DNA of 64,000 bases, taken from Jiella marina (GTDB lineage Bacteria > Pseudomonadota > Alphaproteobacteria > Rhizobiales > Rhizobiaceae). A model generated the notes under the pieces. The model was not told the origin of the DNA. It ran no database searches and saw nothing but the letters and a program-made list of their open reading frames with translations. The DNA is taken from positions 124,001-188,000 of the forward strand of contig NZ_JAKQZG010000003.1 in the NCBI RefSeq assembly GCF_024359545.1, read 5' to 3'. Of this stretch, positions 9,236 through 18,735 are shown piece after piece (position 1 is the first letter of the stretch; every line of letters starts with the position of its first letter). A program made the position numbers and the translations under genes.

Positions 9236-10426
9236 CTACGACGGTAGGCCAGCCTCTGCCATGGCGGCAAAGCCCAGCTCCAGATCGGCCTTCAAGTCTT
9301 CCACGTCCTCCAATCCTACCTGCAGCCGGATCAGCGTGCCGGTTTCCGGACCCGTCGCGATCGTTCGATCGGACAGGTCGACGATGACGGCAAGACTCTC
9401 GTGGCCGCCCCAGGAATAGCCGAGACCGATCAGGGTCAGCGCATCGAGAAACGCACTGGCCTCTCGGAAGCCGACCGGCAGCACGAAGGAGAAGAGGCCG
9501 CTGGCGCCCGAGAACTGCTTCTTCCACAACTCGTGCTCAGCGAAGGAAGGGAGGGCGGGGTGCATCACGGCGGAGACGTCGTCGCGGCCTTCTAGCCATT
9601 CGGCGATCGCCATGGCCGACGCCATGTGACGCTCCAGCCGGACACCCATGGTCTTGAGTCCGCGCAGGACGAGAGAGCAGTCGTCCGGCGCCGCGTTGAC
9701 GCCGATCTGCATCTGCGTCTTGCGAAGCTCGCGTGCGGTGGCTTCGTGGGCCGAGACGCTGCCCATCATCAGGTCCGAGTGCCCGCCCGGATATTTAGTC
9801 AGCGCGTGGATCGAAAGATCCACCCCATGTTCGAGCGGTCGGAAGAAGAGGGGGGTGGCCCAGGTGTTGTCCAGCATGGTCACTGCTCCGCCCTTGCGCG
9901 CGGCTGCGGCGACGGCTGCCACATCCATCATCTCGAACGTGTTGGAGCCCGGCGCTTCGAGGAATACGACTTTGGTATGAGGGCGCATCAGTTCGGCGAT
10001 GCCGGCGCCGATATGCGGGTCGAAATACTCGACCTCGACGCCCATGCGCGTGAGCGTGCCGTTGCAGAAGGTGCGCGTCGGCGAATAGACGGAATCGACC
10101 ACGAGGCAGTGGTCGCCAGCGCCCAGAAAAGCGAGCAGCGGGATCGAGATCGCGGCAAGGCCCGAGGGAACCAGAATGGTATCGGCGGCGCCTTCCAACT
10201 CGCTCAGCGCGTCCTCAAGCGCCTTTGTCGTAGGCGTTCCGCGCAATCCGTAGGTAAAGGGGAGCTCCGACCGGCGACGCATTTTCTCGGTTGACTCGAA
10301 CAGCACCGTCGAGCCGCGCACCACCGGCGGATTGACGAAGCCATGGGTGGAATGGGGATCGTAAGGCGGGTGTGAAAGGCGCGTGTTCACGCCGTTTCGC
10401 GGCGCGTTTGGGCGATCTTTGTTCAA
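9236..10426 (-). CDS. metC: cystathionine beta-lyase
   Basis: A 396-residue PLP enzyme of the Cys/Met metabolism family. It would cleave cystathionine to homocysteine, pyruvate and ammonia in methionine synthesis. TRLSHPPYDP and the GRxxTPT-type motif (GLRGTPTTKALE) are at the N-terminus, the cofactor-binding SGLAAIS segment follows, and the PLP lysine sits in HALTKYPGGHSD. MetC and gamma-synthase/gamma-lyase members share these features; MetC is chosen from overall sequence and because metC is the usual divergent neighbour of aapJ in rhizobia. Confidence 0.88.
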   Translation of the reverse strand: MNKDRPNAPRNGVNTRLSHPPYDPHSTHGFVNPPVVRGSTVLFESTEKMRRRSELPFTYGLRGTPTTKALEDALSELEGAADTILVPSGLAAISIPLLAFLGAGDHCLVVDSVYSPTRTFCNGTLTRMGVEVEYFDPHIGAGIAELMRPHTKVVFLEAPGSNTFEMMDVAAVAAAARKGGAVTMLDNTWATPLFFRPLEHGVDLSIHALTKYPGGHSDLMMGSVSAHEATARELRKTQMQIGVNAAPDDCSLVLRGLKTMGVRLERHMASAMAIAEWLEGRDDVSAVMHPALPSFAEHELWKKQFSGASGLFSFVLPVGFREASAFLDALTLIGLGYSWGGHESLAVIVDLSDRTIATGPETGTLIRLQVGLEDVEDLKADLELGFAAMAEAGLPS

Positions 10427-10638
10427 GGGAAGGGCCTTCTGCTCATTTTGTCTGCAGTCACGGTCTCTTGCGGCGAAAATGGTCGGGAAAACGCGGTGGC
10501 TGCTTGACCTGCATAAAATTTTGTCATGGAATTGAATTGGTTGAAGACGGCACTCGCAACGAAGGGCCGTTTCGGTGCGTGCCTTGGGGTACGCGCCACC
10601 GCACTAACAATCAAAACCCAGATGGGGAAGGCTTCCTG

Positions 10639-11658
10639 ATGAAATCAAAGCTCCTGACCGCCGTACTTGGTCTATCGATTGCGGGCCTCGCCGCCGGAAC
10701 GGCATCGGCGCAGACGCTTGAGACCGTCAAGGACCGCGGGATGCTTCGCTGCGGCGTGAACACCGGTCTGCCGGGCTTCGCTTCTCAGAACGATCAGGGC
10801 GAATGGCAGGGCCTCGATGTCGACTACTGCAAGGCGGTCGCGGCAGCTGTCTTCGGCGATGCCTCGAAGGTGCAGTATTCGCCGCTCTCGGCGGTCCAGC
10901 GCTTCCCGGCGCTGCAGAACAACGAGATCGACCTGCTCGCCCGCAACACGACCTGGACGATGGACCGCGACACGACGCTCGGCCTCGCCTTCGCCGGCGT
11001 CAACTACTATGACGGCCAGGGCTTCATGGTGAAGAACGATCTCGGCGTGAACTCCGCGCTCGAACTGTCCGGCGCGACGGTCTGCGTTCAGTCCGGCACC
11101 ACGACGGAGCTGAACCTCGCGGACTATTTCCGCGTCAACAACATGGAATACAATCCGGTCGTCATCGAATCCCAGTCCGACGTGAACTCGGCCTATGATT
11201 CCGGTCGCTGCGACGTGCTGACGACCGACGCTTCGGGCCTCGCCGCTTCCCGTCTCGAAATGGCCAACCCGGACAACCACACGATCCTGCCGGAGATCAT
11301 CTCCAAGGAGCCGCTCGGACCGGCCGTGCGCCAGGGCGACGACCAGTGGCTGAACATCGTCCAGTGGACCCATTTCGCGCTGCTCGACGCCGAGGAACTC
11401 GGTGTCACGATGGACAATGTCGACGAGATGATGGAATCCGAGAATCCGGAAATCCGTCGCCTGCTCGGTCAGGACAAGAACTTCGGTGAGGCGGTCGGCC
11501 TTTCGGCGGACTGGGCTGCGAACGTCATCAAGGCCGTGGGCAATTACGGCGAGATCTTCGAGCGCAATATCGGCGTCAACACGCCGCTGAAGATCCAGCG
11601 TGGCCAGAACGCCCTGTGGACCGACGGCGGCCTGCAGTACGGCATGCCGATCCGCTAA
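10639..11658 (+). CDS. aapJ: general L-amino acid ABC transporter, periplasmic binding protein
   Basis: A 339-residue solute-binding protein of the polar/general amino-acid type, first gene of aapJQMP. A signal peptide ends in GTASAQ at about residue 22. The mature protein begins TLETVKDRGMLRCGVNTGLPGFA, the family signature, and continues with GLDVDYCKAVAAAVFGD. The ATG has a GGGGAAG ribosome binding site upstream. A GC-rich hairpin directly after the stop separates it from aapQ and probably raises its level relative to the membrane subunits. Confidence 0.96.
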   Translation: MKSKLLTAVLGLSIAGLAAGTASAQTLETVKDRGMLRCGVNTGLPGFASQNDQGEWQGLDVDYCKAVAAAVFGDASKVQYSPLSAVQRFPALQNNEIDLLARNTTWTMDRDTTLGLAFAGVNYYDGQGFMVKNDLGVNSALELSGATVCVQSGTTTELNLADYFRVNNMEYNPVVIESQSDVNSAYDSGRCDVLTTDASGLAASRLEMANPDNHTILPEIISKEPLGPAVRQGDDQWLNIVQWTHFALLDAEELGVTMDNVDEMMESENPEIRRLLGQDKNFGEAVGLSADWAANVIKAVGNYGEIFERNIGVNTPLKIQRGQNALWTDGGLQYGMPIR

Positions 11659-11674
11659 GATCGGTTGAGGCTTT

Positions 11675-11701
11675 CCGCGGGCGTCCTCCCGGCGCCCGCG
11701 G
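11675..11701 (+). terminator. intercistronic hairpin between aapJ and aapQ
   Basis: A perfect 9-bp stem (CCGCGGGCG / CGCCCGCGG) lies 17 bp after the aapJ stop. There is no T-run, so it looks like an RNA-stabilising or partial attenuating element rather than a full terminator; such elements often boost binding-protein expression in ABC operons. Confidence 0.5.
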
Positions 11702-11810
11702 ATCACGCCGACTTCGGCAATCTGTCAGGACGCGCTGTCTGTCGCGCGCGGCAGGGCCGGCCTGAACTTCCATTCCGCATGAAAGCCGTTTGTCGGAGGA
11801 GTCCGTCGTC

Positions 11811-12998
11811 ATGAGCGTCGAGACGCAACCGATGCCGCGCGAAAGCGGGTCGTCCTGGCTGACGAACCCCACCGTCCGCAGCATCGTCATCCAGGTTTCC
11901 CTCATCGTCGCCCTGGTGGCGTTCACCTGGTGGATCATCGACAACACGGCCCGCAATCTGGCCGCGGCCAATATCGCGTCGGGTTTCGGCTTCCTGTGGT
12001 CGCGCGCCGGCTTCGACATCGCCATCACCCCCATCCCGTACACGTCGAACGACACATACGGCCACGCGATCATCGTCGCCATCATCAACACGCTGATCGT
12101 GGCGAGCACCGGCATCGCTCTGGCGACGATTCTCGGCTTCATCGTCGGCATCGGCCGGCTTTCGCGTAACTTCCTGATCCGCATGCTCTCGACCGTCTAT
12201 GTCGAGACCTTCCGCAACATTCCGCCGCTCTTGGTCATCCTGTTCTGGTATTTCGGCGTGTTGTCGGTCTTGAGCGGGCCCCGCGGGGTCGAGGAAAACG
12301 TCTTCGGCGTCTACCTCACCAATCGCGGCCTGCAGATTCCGAGCCTGATCTTCGAGGCGCTCGCCTACGCCTCCGTCTTCGCCTTCGTGATCGGTGTCGC
12401 CGGCGCGATCTATCTCGCCCGGCGAAACAAGAAGATCCAGCTTGCCACGGGCGAGCGCAAGCCCACACTCTGGCCCACCGTCGGCCTCGTCGTCGGCCTC
12501 CCGATCCTCGCCTTCCTGCTCACCGGTCTTCCGGCGACGCTGGAATATCCGACGGCGAACCGCTTCAACCTCGCCGGTGGTTTCCAGGTTCGGCCGGAAT
12601 ACATCGCCCTGTGGCTGGCGCTGTCGATCTACACCGGCGCCTTCATCGCCGAGATCGTGCGCGCCGGCATCCTGTCGGTTTCCAAGGGGCAGAACGAGGC
12701 GGCGTCGGCACTCGGGCTGAAGCGGGGCCACGCTCTTCGCCTCGTCGTCGTGCCCCAGGCGTTCCGCGTCATCATCCCGCCGCTCACCAGCCAGTATCTG
12801 AACCTCACCAAGAACTCGTCTCTGGGTCTGGCCATCGGCTATCCCGAACTGGTGGCGGTCGGTTCGACGGTCCTCAACCAGTCGGGCCAGTCGATCGAGA
12901 TCGTGGTGATCTGGATGACGGTCTACCTGACGATCAGCATTTCCGTGTCGATATTCATGAACTGGTTCAACGCCAAGATGGCGTTGGTCGAGCGTTGA
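11811..12998 (+). CDS. aapQ: general L-amino acid ABC transporter, permease AapQ
   Basis: A 395-residue inner-membrane permease with several transmembrane segments. The conserved permease loop reads EIVRAGILSVSKGQNEAASALGLKRGHALR, the EAA motif that contacts the ATPase AapP (key residues E, A, A, G, L). The ATG at 11811 has GGAGGAG nine bases upstream; a TTG at 11790 would extend it by seven residues but lies within or before that site. It is second in the aap operon, 14 bp before aapM. Confidence 0.95.
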   Translation: MSVETQPMPRESGSSWLTNPTVRSIVIQVSLIVALVAFTWWIIDNTARNLAAANIASGFGFLWSRAGFDIAITPIPYTSNDTYGHAIIVAIINTLIVASTGIALATILGFIVGIGRLSRNFLIRMLSTVYVETFRNIPPLLVILFWYFGVLSVLSGPRGVEENVFGVYLTNRGLQIPSLIFEALAYASVFAFVIGVAGAIYLARRNKKIQLATGERKPTLWPTVGLVVGLPILAFLLTGLPATLEYPTANRFNLAGGFQVRPEYIALWLALSIYTGAFIAEIVRAGILSVSKGQNEAASALGLKRGHALRLVVVPQAFRVIIPPLTSQYLNLTKNSSLGLAIGYPELVAVGSTVLNQSGQSIEIVVIWMTVYLTISISVSIFMNWFNAKMALVER

Positions 12999-13012
12999 GG
13001 AGAGCCTGACAG

Positions 13013-14512
13013 ATGGAAGAACAGGTTTTCCAATACGTCTCGAAAGACCACAAATCGGCATTGCCGCCGCCGCCCAGCGAGACCGGCGCCTTCGGCACGG
13101 TGAAGCGCAATCTGTTTTCGACGCCGGTCGATTCCGTCCTGTCGATCCTTGCCGGCATATTCATCGTCTGGGCGGTGTGGAACATCTTCAACTGGGCCGT
13201 CGTCGATGCCGTCTTCTCCGGCTCGGACCGTGAAGCCTGCCTCGTGGAAGGCGGCGGCCACGGCGGCGCCTGCTGGGCCTTCATCGGCGCCAAGTTCGGC
13301 CAGTTCGTCTATGGCGTCTATCCGCTGGACGAGCGGTGGCGGATCGATCTCTCCCTGATCATGCTGGTCATCCTTGTGGCCGGGATCGCGATCCCATCCT
13401 TGCCCTACAAACGTTTGAACGCGGTTCTCCTCTTCGCCGTCTTTCCGGTCGTCACGCTGGTGCTTCTCACCGGCGGGCGTTTCGCCTTCTCCGGCGGTGA
13501 ACTCGCGCTTCTGTTCTTGATCGCCGCTGCGGTGACGATCAGCGACGTCTCGGCCGAACCCGAGGTCGGTTTCCATTCGATGGCGGTGAAGATCGGGATC
13601 GGGGCGGCGCTCCTCTCACTGGTGGCGATTCTCATTTCGAACTTCGTGTCGGCGGGAACAATCGTCTTCCTCGACTTCCGCTTCTCGCCGCTGTCCTTGA
13701 TCTCCTTCCTGGCTGCCGTGGTCTCGCTCGGCGCGGTCGTCTATGCCGGCTTCATGGCGCGGCGGGACGGTGGCAATCTCGCGCGGCTGTTCATTCCGGC
13801 CGGAGCGGTGATCCTCTTCGTCTTCGTCATGTCGACGAATTTCGGTCTGCCGCCGGTGCCGACCAATCTCTGGGGCGGCCTGATGCTGACCCTCGTGGTC
13901 GCGCTGACGGGTATTGCCGCCTCGCTGCCATTGGGGGTGATCCTTGCGCTCGGCCGGCGCTCCGACATGCCGGCGGTCAAGCTTCTCTGCGTCATCTTCA
14001 TCGAGTTCTGGCGCGGCGTGCCGCTGATCACCGTCCTGTTCATGGCGAACTTCATGCTGCCGCTGTTCATGCCGGAAGGGGTGAGCTTCAACCAGCTTCT
14101 CCGCGCCCTTGTCGGCGTGGCGCTCTTCTCGGCCGCCTACATGGCGGAAGTGATCCGCGGTGGTCTGCAGGCGATCCCCAAGGGCCAGTACGAGGGCGCT
14201 GACGCGATGGCGCTCACCTATTGGCAGAAGATGCGGATGATCATCCTGCCGCAGGCGCTGAAGCTGGTGATCCCGGGCATCGTCAACACCTTCATCGGCC
14301 TCTTCAAGGACACGAGCCTTGTCTACATCATCGGCCTCGCCGATCTCCTGGGCACGGTGCGCCGGGGCTTCAACGATCCCAACTGGATCACGCCGTCGAC
14401 CCCGGCCACGGGCCTGATCTTCGCCGCCTTCATCTATTGGGTCTTCTGCTTCGGCATGTCGCGCTACTCGATCTACACCGAGCGACGGCTCGACACCGGC
14501 CACAAGAGCTAG
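13013..14512 (+). CDS. aapM: general L-amino acid ABC transporter, permease AapM (enlarged)
   Basis: The partner permease of AapQ. The EAA loop is present ([23 protein letters not shown]) and the C-terminal transport domain from about residue 285 ([10 protein letters not shown]) is complete. At 499 residues it is about 110 longer than the usual AapM of roughly 385. The extra sequence lies between the usual N-terminal part (ending near GGRFAF, about residue 158) and the transport domain and is rich in hydrophobic helices, perhaps three or four additional membrane spans. The frame is continuous, so this is not a sequencing break. It is followed 18 bp later by aapP. Confidence 0.94.
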   Translation: MEEQVFQYVSKDHKSALPPPPSETGAFGTVKRNLFSTPVDSVLSILAGIFIVWAVWNIFNWAVVDAVFSGSDREACLVEGGGHGGACWAFIGAKFGQFVYGVYPLDERWRIDLSLIMLVILVAGIAIPSLPYKRLNAVLLFAVFPVVTLVLLTGGRFAFSGGELALLFLIAAAVTISDVSAEPEVGFHSMAVKIGIGAALLSLVAILISNFVSAGTIVFLDFRFSPLSLISFLAAVVSLGAVVYAGFMARRDGGNLARLFIPAGAVILFVFVMSTNFGLPPVPTNLWGGLMLTLVVALTGIAASLPLGVILALGRRSDMPAVKLLCVIFIEFWRGVPLITVLFMANFMLPLFMPEGVSFNQLLRALVGVALFSAAYMAEVIRGGLQAIPKGQYEGADAMALTYWQKMRMIILPQALKLVIPGIVNTFIGLFKDTSLVYIIGLADLLGTVRRGFNDPNWITPSTPATGLIFAAFIYWVFCFGMSRYSIYTERRLDTGHKS

Positions 14513-14530
14513 ATTTCAAAGGAACCGACC

Positions 14531-15325
14531 ATGAGCGTTCAAGCCGAAGCCGCCGTTTCCGAAGCGCCGAAGAAGAAGCTGCAGATCTCCGATGAGGTCG
14601 CCGTCGAGATGATCGGCGTGAACAAGTGGTTCGGCGAATTCCACGTCCTGCGCGACATCAATCTGACCGTCCGGCGCGGCGAGCGGATCGTCATCTGCGG
14701 TCCGTCCGGCTCCGGCAAGTCGACCACGATCCGCTGCATCAATCGCCTCGAGACTCATCAGAAGGGCAAGATCATCGTCGACGGGATCGAGCTCACCGAC
14801 GATCTGAAGAAGATCGACGAGGTGCGGCGCGAAGTCGGGATGGTGTTCCAGCACTTCAATCTCTTCCCGCACCTGTCGATCCTCGAAAACTGCACCCTCG
14901 CGCCGATCTGGGTGCGCAAGATGCCGAAGAAGAAGGCCGAGGAAATTGCCATGCACTACCTCTCGCGGGTCAAGATCCCCGAGCAGGCGCACAAGTATCC
15001 GGGCCAGCTTTCCGGCGGTCAGCAGCAGCGCGTGGCGATCGCCCGCTCGCTCTGCATGAACCCCAAGGTGATGCTCTTCGACGAGCCGACGTCGGCGCTC
15101 GATCCCGAGATGATCAAGGAAGTGCTCGACGTGATGGTCGGGCTCGCCGAAGAGGGCATGACCATGCTGTGCGTGACCCACGAGATGGGCTTTGCGCGTC
15201 AGGTCGCCAATCGCGTGATCTTCATGGATCAGGGTCAGATCGTCGAACAGAACGAACCACACGCCTTCTTCACCGATCCGCAGCATGAGCGCACCAAGCT
15301 GTTCCTGTCGCAGATCCTGCACTGA
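14531..15325 (+). CDS. aapP: general L-amino acid ABC transporter, ATP-binding protein
   Basis: A 264-residue ABC ATPase of the amino-acid import type. Walker A is GPSGSGKST, the Q-loop is in [11 protein letters not shown], the signature is [15 protein letters not shown], Walker B is [14 protein letters not shown], and the switch His is in CVTHEMGFA. Length and motifs match GlnQ/AapP. It is last in the operon and drives AapQM with AapJ as receptor. Confidence 0.97.
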   Translation: MSVQAEAAVSEAPKKKLQISDEVAVEMIGVNKWFGEFHVLRDINLTVRRGERIVICGPSGSGKSTTIRCINRLETHQKGKIIVDGIELTDDLKKIDEVRREVGMVFQHFNLFPHLSILENCTLAPIWVRKMPKKKAEEIAMHYLSRVKIPEQAHKYPGQLSGGQQQRVAIARSLCMNPKVMLFDEPTSALDPEMIKEVLDVMVGLAEEGMTMLCVTHEMGFARQVANRVIFMDQGQIVEQNEPHAFFTDPQHERTKLFLSQILH

Positions 15326-15480
15326 GCGACACCGCCAGGAGCGAATCCGAGACTCCGCGTTACCAAGCTTGCGGTTGCGATTAACGCGGACGAAATGGCG
15401 TTGCCGGGGGAGTGTGCTTCTCTCGCGGGAACTTGGTCGGCAAATCGTTCGTTACAGGGCGACACTGAGAAGGGGTGAGA

Positions 15481-16653
15481 GTGTCGTCCGAGAAAGACCC
15501 GCATCGACGCCAGGAGCGCTCGTCGATTTCGCCCACGATCGGCCTGATCAACAGCCAGAGCTTCCACACCGGCCCGCGTTGGGCGGTGATCGGCATTTTC
15601 TTCATCCTCTTCTTCGGGGCTCTTTACCTCACGTCGAGCTTTCTCCTGCCGGTGATCCTCGCCCTGCTGTTTGCCCTCGTCATGAGCCCGATCGTCCGCT
15701 TCCTGCGACGCCGCCTGAGGATCTGGGAGCCGATCTCCGCGCTGGGGCTGGTCCTTGGAGCGCTGACTACCCTCGTCTTCGGCTTCTACATGCTGAGCGA
15801 TCCCATCACCAATCTCGTCAATGACTCACCGCGTTATATCGCTGCCGTCGATTCCGAGCTTCGGTCGATCCGCGATCGCTTCGATCGCCTGGAAAGCGCG
15901 CAGCGGCAGGTCGAGCAAGTGGCCGAACAGGACAATGCGGGACCGCCATCCTCGGACGAACCGCAGGAAGTCGTGGTGCGCAATCCCGGACTGCTGGACA
16001 ACGCCACGGTCGTGGTCCCGCAGGTGCTGGCGTCGATCGCCTTTGCCTTGATCTTCCTGTTCTTTCTTCTCGCCTCGGGAGACCTCTTCTATCAGAAGCT
16101 CGTGCGGGCCATGCCGACGCTCGCCGACAAGAAGCGGGCCCTCCACATCGCCCACGACATCGAACGCGAACTCTCGCGATATTTGTTCACGATCACCGTT
16201 ATCAATATCGGCCTCGGGATCGCCGTCGGCACCTGCCTTTGGTGGGTCAACATGCCGACACCGGCGGTATTCGGGGCTCTGGCGACGCTGCTGAATTTCA
16301 TTCCCTATCTCGGTTCGCTGGCAGGCATGGCCTTGGTGGGGGTGATCGCGCTCGCCGAGTTCGGAAATCTCGGCAATGCGGCCGTGCCGGTGCTTCTCTA
16401 TCTCGCCTGCACGACCATCGAGGGCCAGTTCCTGACGCCGATGATCGTCGGGCGCCGCCTGGAGATGAACGCCGCGGCGGTTTTCCTGTCGGTGGCCTTC
16501 TGGGGCTGGATATGGGGTGGCGTCGGCATGTTTCTCGCCGTGCCGCTGATGGTCTGCATCAAGGTGTTCGCGAGCTATGTCGAGCCGCTTTCGGCCTTTG
16601 GCGACTTCCTTTCCGCCGAACATCCCCGGCACGCCGAGGATGACGAGGACTGA
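15481..16653 (+). CDS. AI-2E family (PerM-type) membrane transporter
   Basis: A protein of about 390 residues with the layout of the AI-2E/PerM family: two or three N-terminal spans, a soluble segment of about 110 residues (DSPRYIAAVDSELRSIRDRF onward), then a C-terminal block of spans including LLNFIPYLGSLAGM and GRRLEMNAAAVFLSVAFWGWIWG, the most conserved family region. Substrates of most members are unknown. GTG at 15481 is preferred over GTG at 15475 because AAGGGG lies six bases before it. It follows the aap operon by 155 bp and probably has its own promoter. Confidence 0.85.
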   Translation: MSSEKDPHRRQERSSISPTIGLINSQSFHTGPRWAVIGIFFILFFGALYLTSSFLLPVILALLFALVMSPIVRFLRRRLRIWEPISALGLVLGALTTLVFGFYMLSDPITNLVNDSPRYIAAVDSELRSIRDRFDRLESAQRQVEQVAEQDNAGPPSSDEPQEVVVRNPGLLDNATVVVPQVLASIAFALIFLFFLLASGDLFYQKLVRAMPTLADKKRALHIAHDIERELSRYLFTITVINIGLGIAVGTCLWWVNMPTPAVFGALATLLNFIPYLGSLAGMALVGVIALAEFGNLGNAAVPVLLYLACTTIEGQFLTPMIVGRRLEMNAAAVFLSVAFWGWIWGGVGMFLAVPLMVCIKVFASYVEPLSAFGDFLSAEHPRHAEDDED

Positions 16654-16850
16654 CGTTCGTTCCGCGTTCTGATCGTCGCCACCTTGAAGCATACCTCACG
16701 GTCAGTTGTGCGGAGCGTCTGGTGCCTCGAGCGGCAGCCGACCCTACGTGGGCGGGCAGTTGGAACACTGGCTGAGCCTCTCTCGCAAACCTGAAATCAG
16801 ATGCGCGAGAGATCGGCTGGGCCACGGGCCGGACCAAGCGAAGGATAGAA

Positions 16851-17258
16851 ATGATGACACGCCGCAACGAGATTCGAGCCGCCATGATCGCTGCCAGCCT
16901 GGTCGGGGCAGCGGCTGTGCCGCTGACGGCCTACGCCCATCATGGCTGGTCCTGGACCGAAAGCGAGGAGAGCCGGCTCTCCGGCGAGATCACGGAACTT
17001 TCTCTCGGCAATCCCCATGCACATCTTCAGATCGTCAATGACGAGGGGAGATGGGAAGTCGACCTGGCTCCGCCCTATGCCACGTCGCGCGCCGGCTTCG
17101 TCGAAGGCGTGGCTCAAGTCGGCGATACGGCGTCCTTCACCGGCCATCGTTCCAGCGATCCCGGCGAATTGCGTTTCAAGGCGGAGACCATCACCGTCAA
17201 CGGCAAGACCTATGACGTCTATCCCCGGCGGGAGAAGAGCCTGAAGCCGCAGGCCTGA
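16851..17258 (+). CDS. secreted DUF6152-type protein
   Basis: A 135-residue protein with a cleavable signal peptide (AAASLVGAAAVPLTAYA) followed at once by HHGWSWTE, the hallmark start of the DUF6152 family. The rest looks like a small beta-rich periplasmic domain. No catalytic motif is evident; the N-terminal paired His could bind metal, which is inference. The gene is 11 bp upstream of a membrane protein on the same strand, an arrangement I recall for DUF6152 genes, so the two likely work together. Confidence 0.75.
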   Translation: MMTRRNEIRAAMIAASLVGAAAVPLTAYAHHGWSWTESEESRLSGEITELSLGNPHAHLQIVNDEGRWEVDLAPPYATSRAGFVEGVAQVGDTASFTGHRSSDPGELRFKAETITVNGKTYDVYPRREKSLKPQA

Positions 17259-17269
17259 GTGTTCGAGCG

Positions 17270-17749
17270 TTGTTGGAGGACGTCCTCGCCGCCATTGCCG
17301 GCTCCACGCCGGCTCTGGCGTTGAGGACATCGCTCGTCGCCTATCCAGTCCTCAATGCGGTGCATATCCTGGCCTTCGCGACGCTCTTCGGATCGATCCT
17401 CGTTCTTGATCTGCGATTGGTCGGCGCGTTGCGGAGCATCCCGGTCGAAGCGCTGGCGCGATATGTGCCGAGGATCGCGGCAACGGGGCTGATGCTCGCT
17501 CTCGTGACCGGGGCGCTCTTGTTCGCGGTCTCCCCGCAGGACTACGCCGTGAACCGCCCTTTCCAGATCAAGCTCCTGCTCGTCGGTTTGGGCACGGCGC
17601 ATGCCATTTTCGTCCACCGGAGTTCGGACTGGCGACGGCTTCGCGCCGAGGGAAGCATCAGCGCCGGACTGGCGGTCTCCGGCGCAATCTCGATCGTCAT
17701 CTGGGTGTCGGCGATCCTGGCCGGCCGGTTCATCGCCTTCGTGGAATGA
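17270..17749 (+). CDS. polytopic membrane protein paired with the DUF6152 gene (DUF6644-like)
   Basis: A 159-residue protein with about four hydrophobic segments (around residues 25-48, 68-88, 100-115 and 133-155), containing NAVHILAFATLFGSILVLDLRL. It resembles the DUF6644/DUF2214-like membrane families that sit next to DUF6152 genes. Only TTG codons (17270 or 17273) are available as starts in this frame. It begins 11 bp after the DUF6152 stop, so the two are probably cotranscribed. Function is unknown. Confidence 0.65.
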   Translation: MLEDVLAAIAGSTPALALRTSLVAYPVLNAVHILAFATLFGSILVLDLRLVGALRSIPVEALARYVPRIAATGLMLALVTGALLFAVSPQDYAVNRPFQIKLLLVGLGTAHAIFVHRSSDWRRLRAEGSISAGLAVSGAISIVIWVSAILAGRFIAFVE

Positions 17750-17874
17750 TGAGGCCCCGAACCATGCGACGGCCTCGATGCGCGTTTGCAGGCGGGAACG
17801 ATCGACTTCCCGCTTGGCATCACGCCGGGATCGGCCCATCCTGACCGATGTTTCGGGTGGGAAGGATGCGGACG

Positions 17875-18414
17875 ATGCGTCAACTGGTGGGGCTCATGCG
17901 CGGTACGTTCGCGATTCTGGCGCTCATTCTCGTTGTTTCCACGGCCCGCGCCGAGATCCCGGGTCTGAATGAACTGATCACCGGCGTCTTGGGGGACGCT
18001 GCGCTGGTCGAGACATTTTCCGGCCGACGGTTTCAAGGGGTCTACAGTGACGGCAGCTTCTGGCACGAGAGCTACGACACGGGTGGTGCCCTGACCTACC
18101 GCGACGCGGCTGGGCAATGGGCGGGCGACTGGAGCGTCAGGAACGCACGGTTGTGCACCTTCTACCGCTCGGACGAACTGGTCGGCGGCTGCTTTCTCGT
18201 CGCCCGGCGTGGCAAGAACTGCTTCGACTTTTATGCGGCGAGCCTTGCCCATGAGCCGATGGCAAGCGGCGAAGACATACGCCGCGGGCGGAACTGGACA
18301 GCGCGCGGGTGGACCGTCGACGGCGAGCAGACCTGTCCGGACGATACTCTGGATCTGGCGTTCCGCACCGAGTGGACAATTGTCGTGACGGGGGTATCCT
18401 TCACACACCGCTGA
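17875..18414 (+). CDS. secreted protein of unknown function
   Basis: About 179 residues, with a signal peptide ending VVSTARA. The mature part has repeated short aromatic motifs (GVYSDGSFWHESYDTGG, AGQWAGDWSVRNARLCTFYR) and four Cys, which suggests a periplasmic beta-rich domain with disulfides. I do not recognise a family. The frame is open from 17848; ATG at 17875 is preferred because GGAAGG lies nine bases upstream. It may belong to the same cluster of small envelope proteins as the two genes before it. Confidence 0.6.
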   Translation: MRQLVGLMRGTFAILALILVVSTARAEIPGLNELITGVLGDAALVETFSGRRFQGVYSDGSFWHESYDTGGALTYRDAAGQWAGDWSVRNARLCTFYRSDELVGGCFLVARRGKNCFDFYAASLAHEPMASGEDIRRGRNWTARGWTVDGEQTCPDDTLDLAFRTEWTIVVTGVSFTHR

Positions 18415-18459
18415 ATTCGGCCCAGAGCAACGATAAAGGGCCAGGGTAATCGGGTGAGT

Positions 18460-18696
18460 TCACGCGGCTGATATGACGGTTTTGAGGAATGTTTCGTCCC
18501 AGCTGGCGGTTATTCGCTTGAGATTGTTCGAATCCTTGCCGGGCGCCAGACGCAGAAAGTCTGCGGCGACTGGCCGACCGTGCCACCCCTCTTGACGAAC
18601 CGCGCGGTCTCGGAGTTGCATAAGGAACGATGTCACTATCCCAGCAGTGGCAAGTTTGAATTCGTCTGACTGCACCCGAAAATTCACGGTGCACAT
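18460..18696 (-). CDS. possible 78-residue hypothetical protein
   Basis: An open frame begins MCTVNFRVQSDEF and ends LKTVISAA in an otherwise empty 321-bp gap. Its composition is ordinary for a soluble protein and it does not shadow another gene, but there is no good ribosome binding site and no family is recognised. It could be a gene remnant. Confidence 0.25.
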   Translation of the reverse strand: MCTVNFRVQSDEFKLATAGIVTSFLMQLRDRAVRQEGWHGRPVAADFLRLAPGKDSNNLKRITASWDETFLKTVISAA

Positions 18697-18735
18697 GGTG
18701 ATACGAGATATTGTCTCAACACTGCGAGGTCTCGC

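Noticed and set aside
18500-18560. tRNA gene suggested by a TTCGAATCC-like stretch
   Set aside because: No acceptor or anticodon stem can be paired around it.
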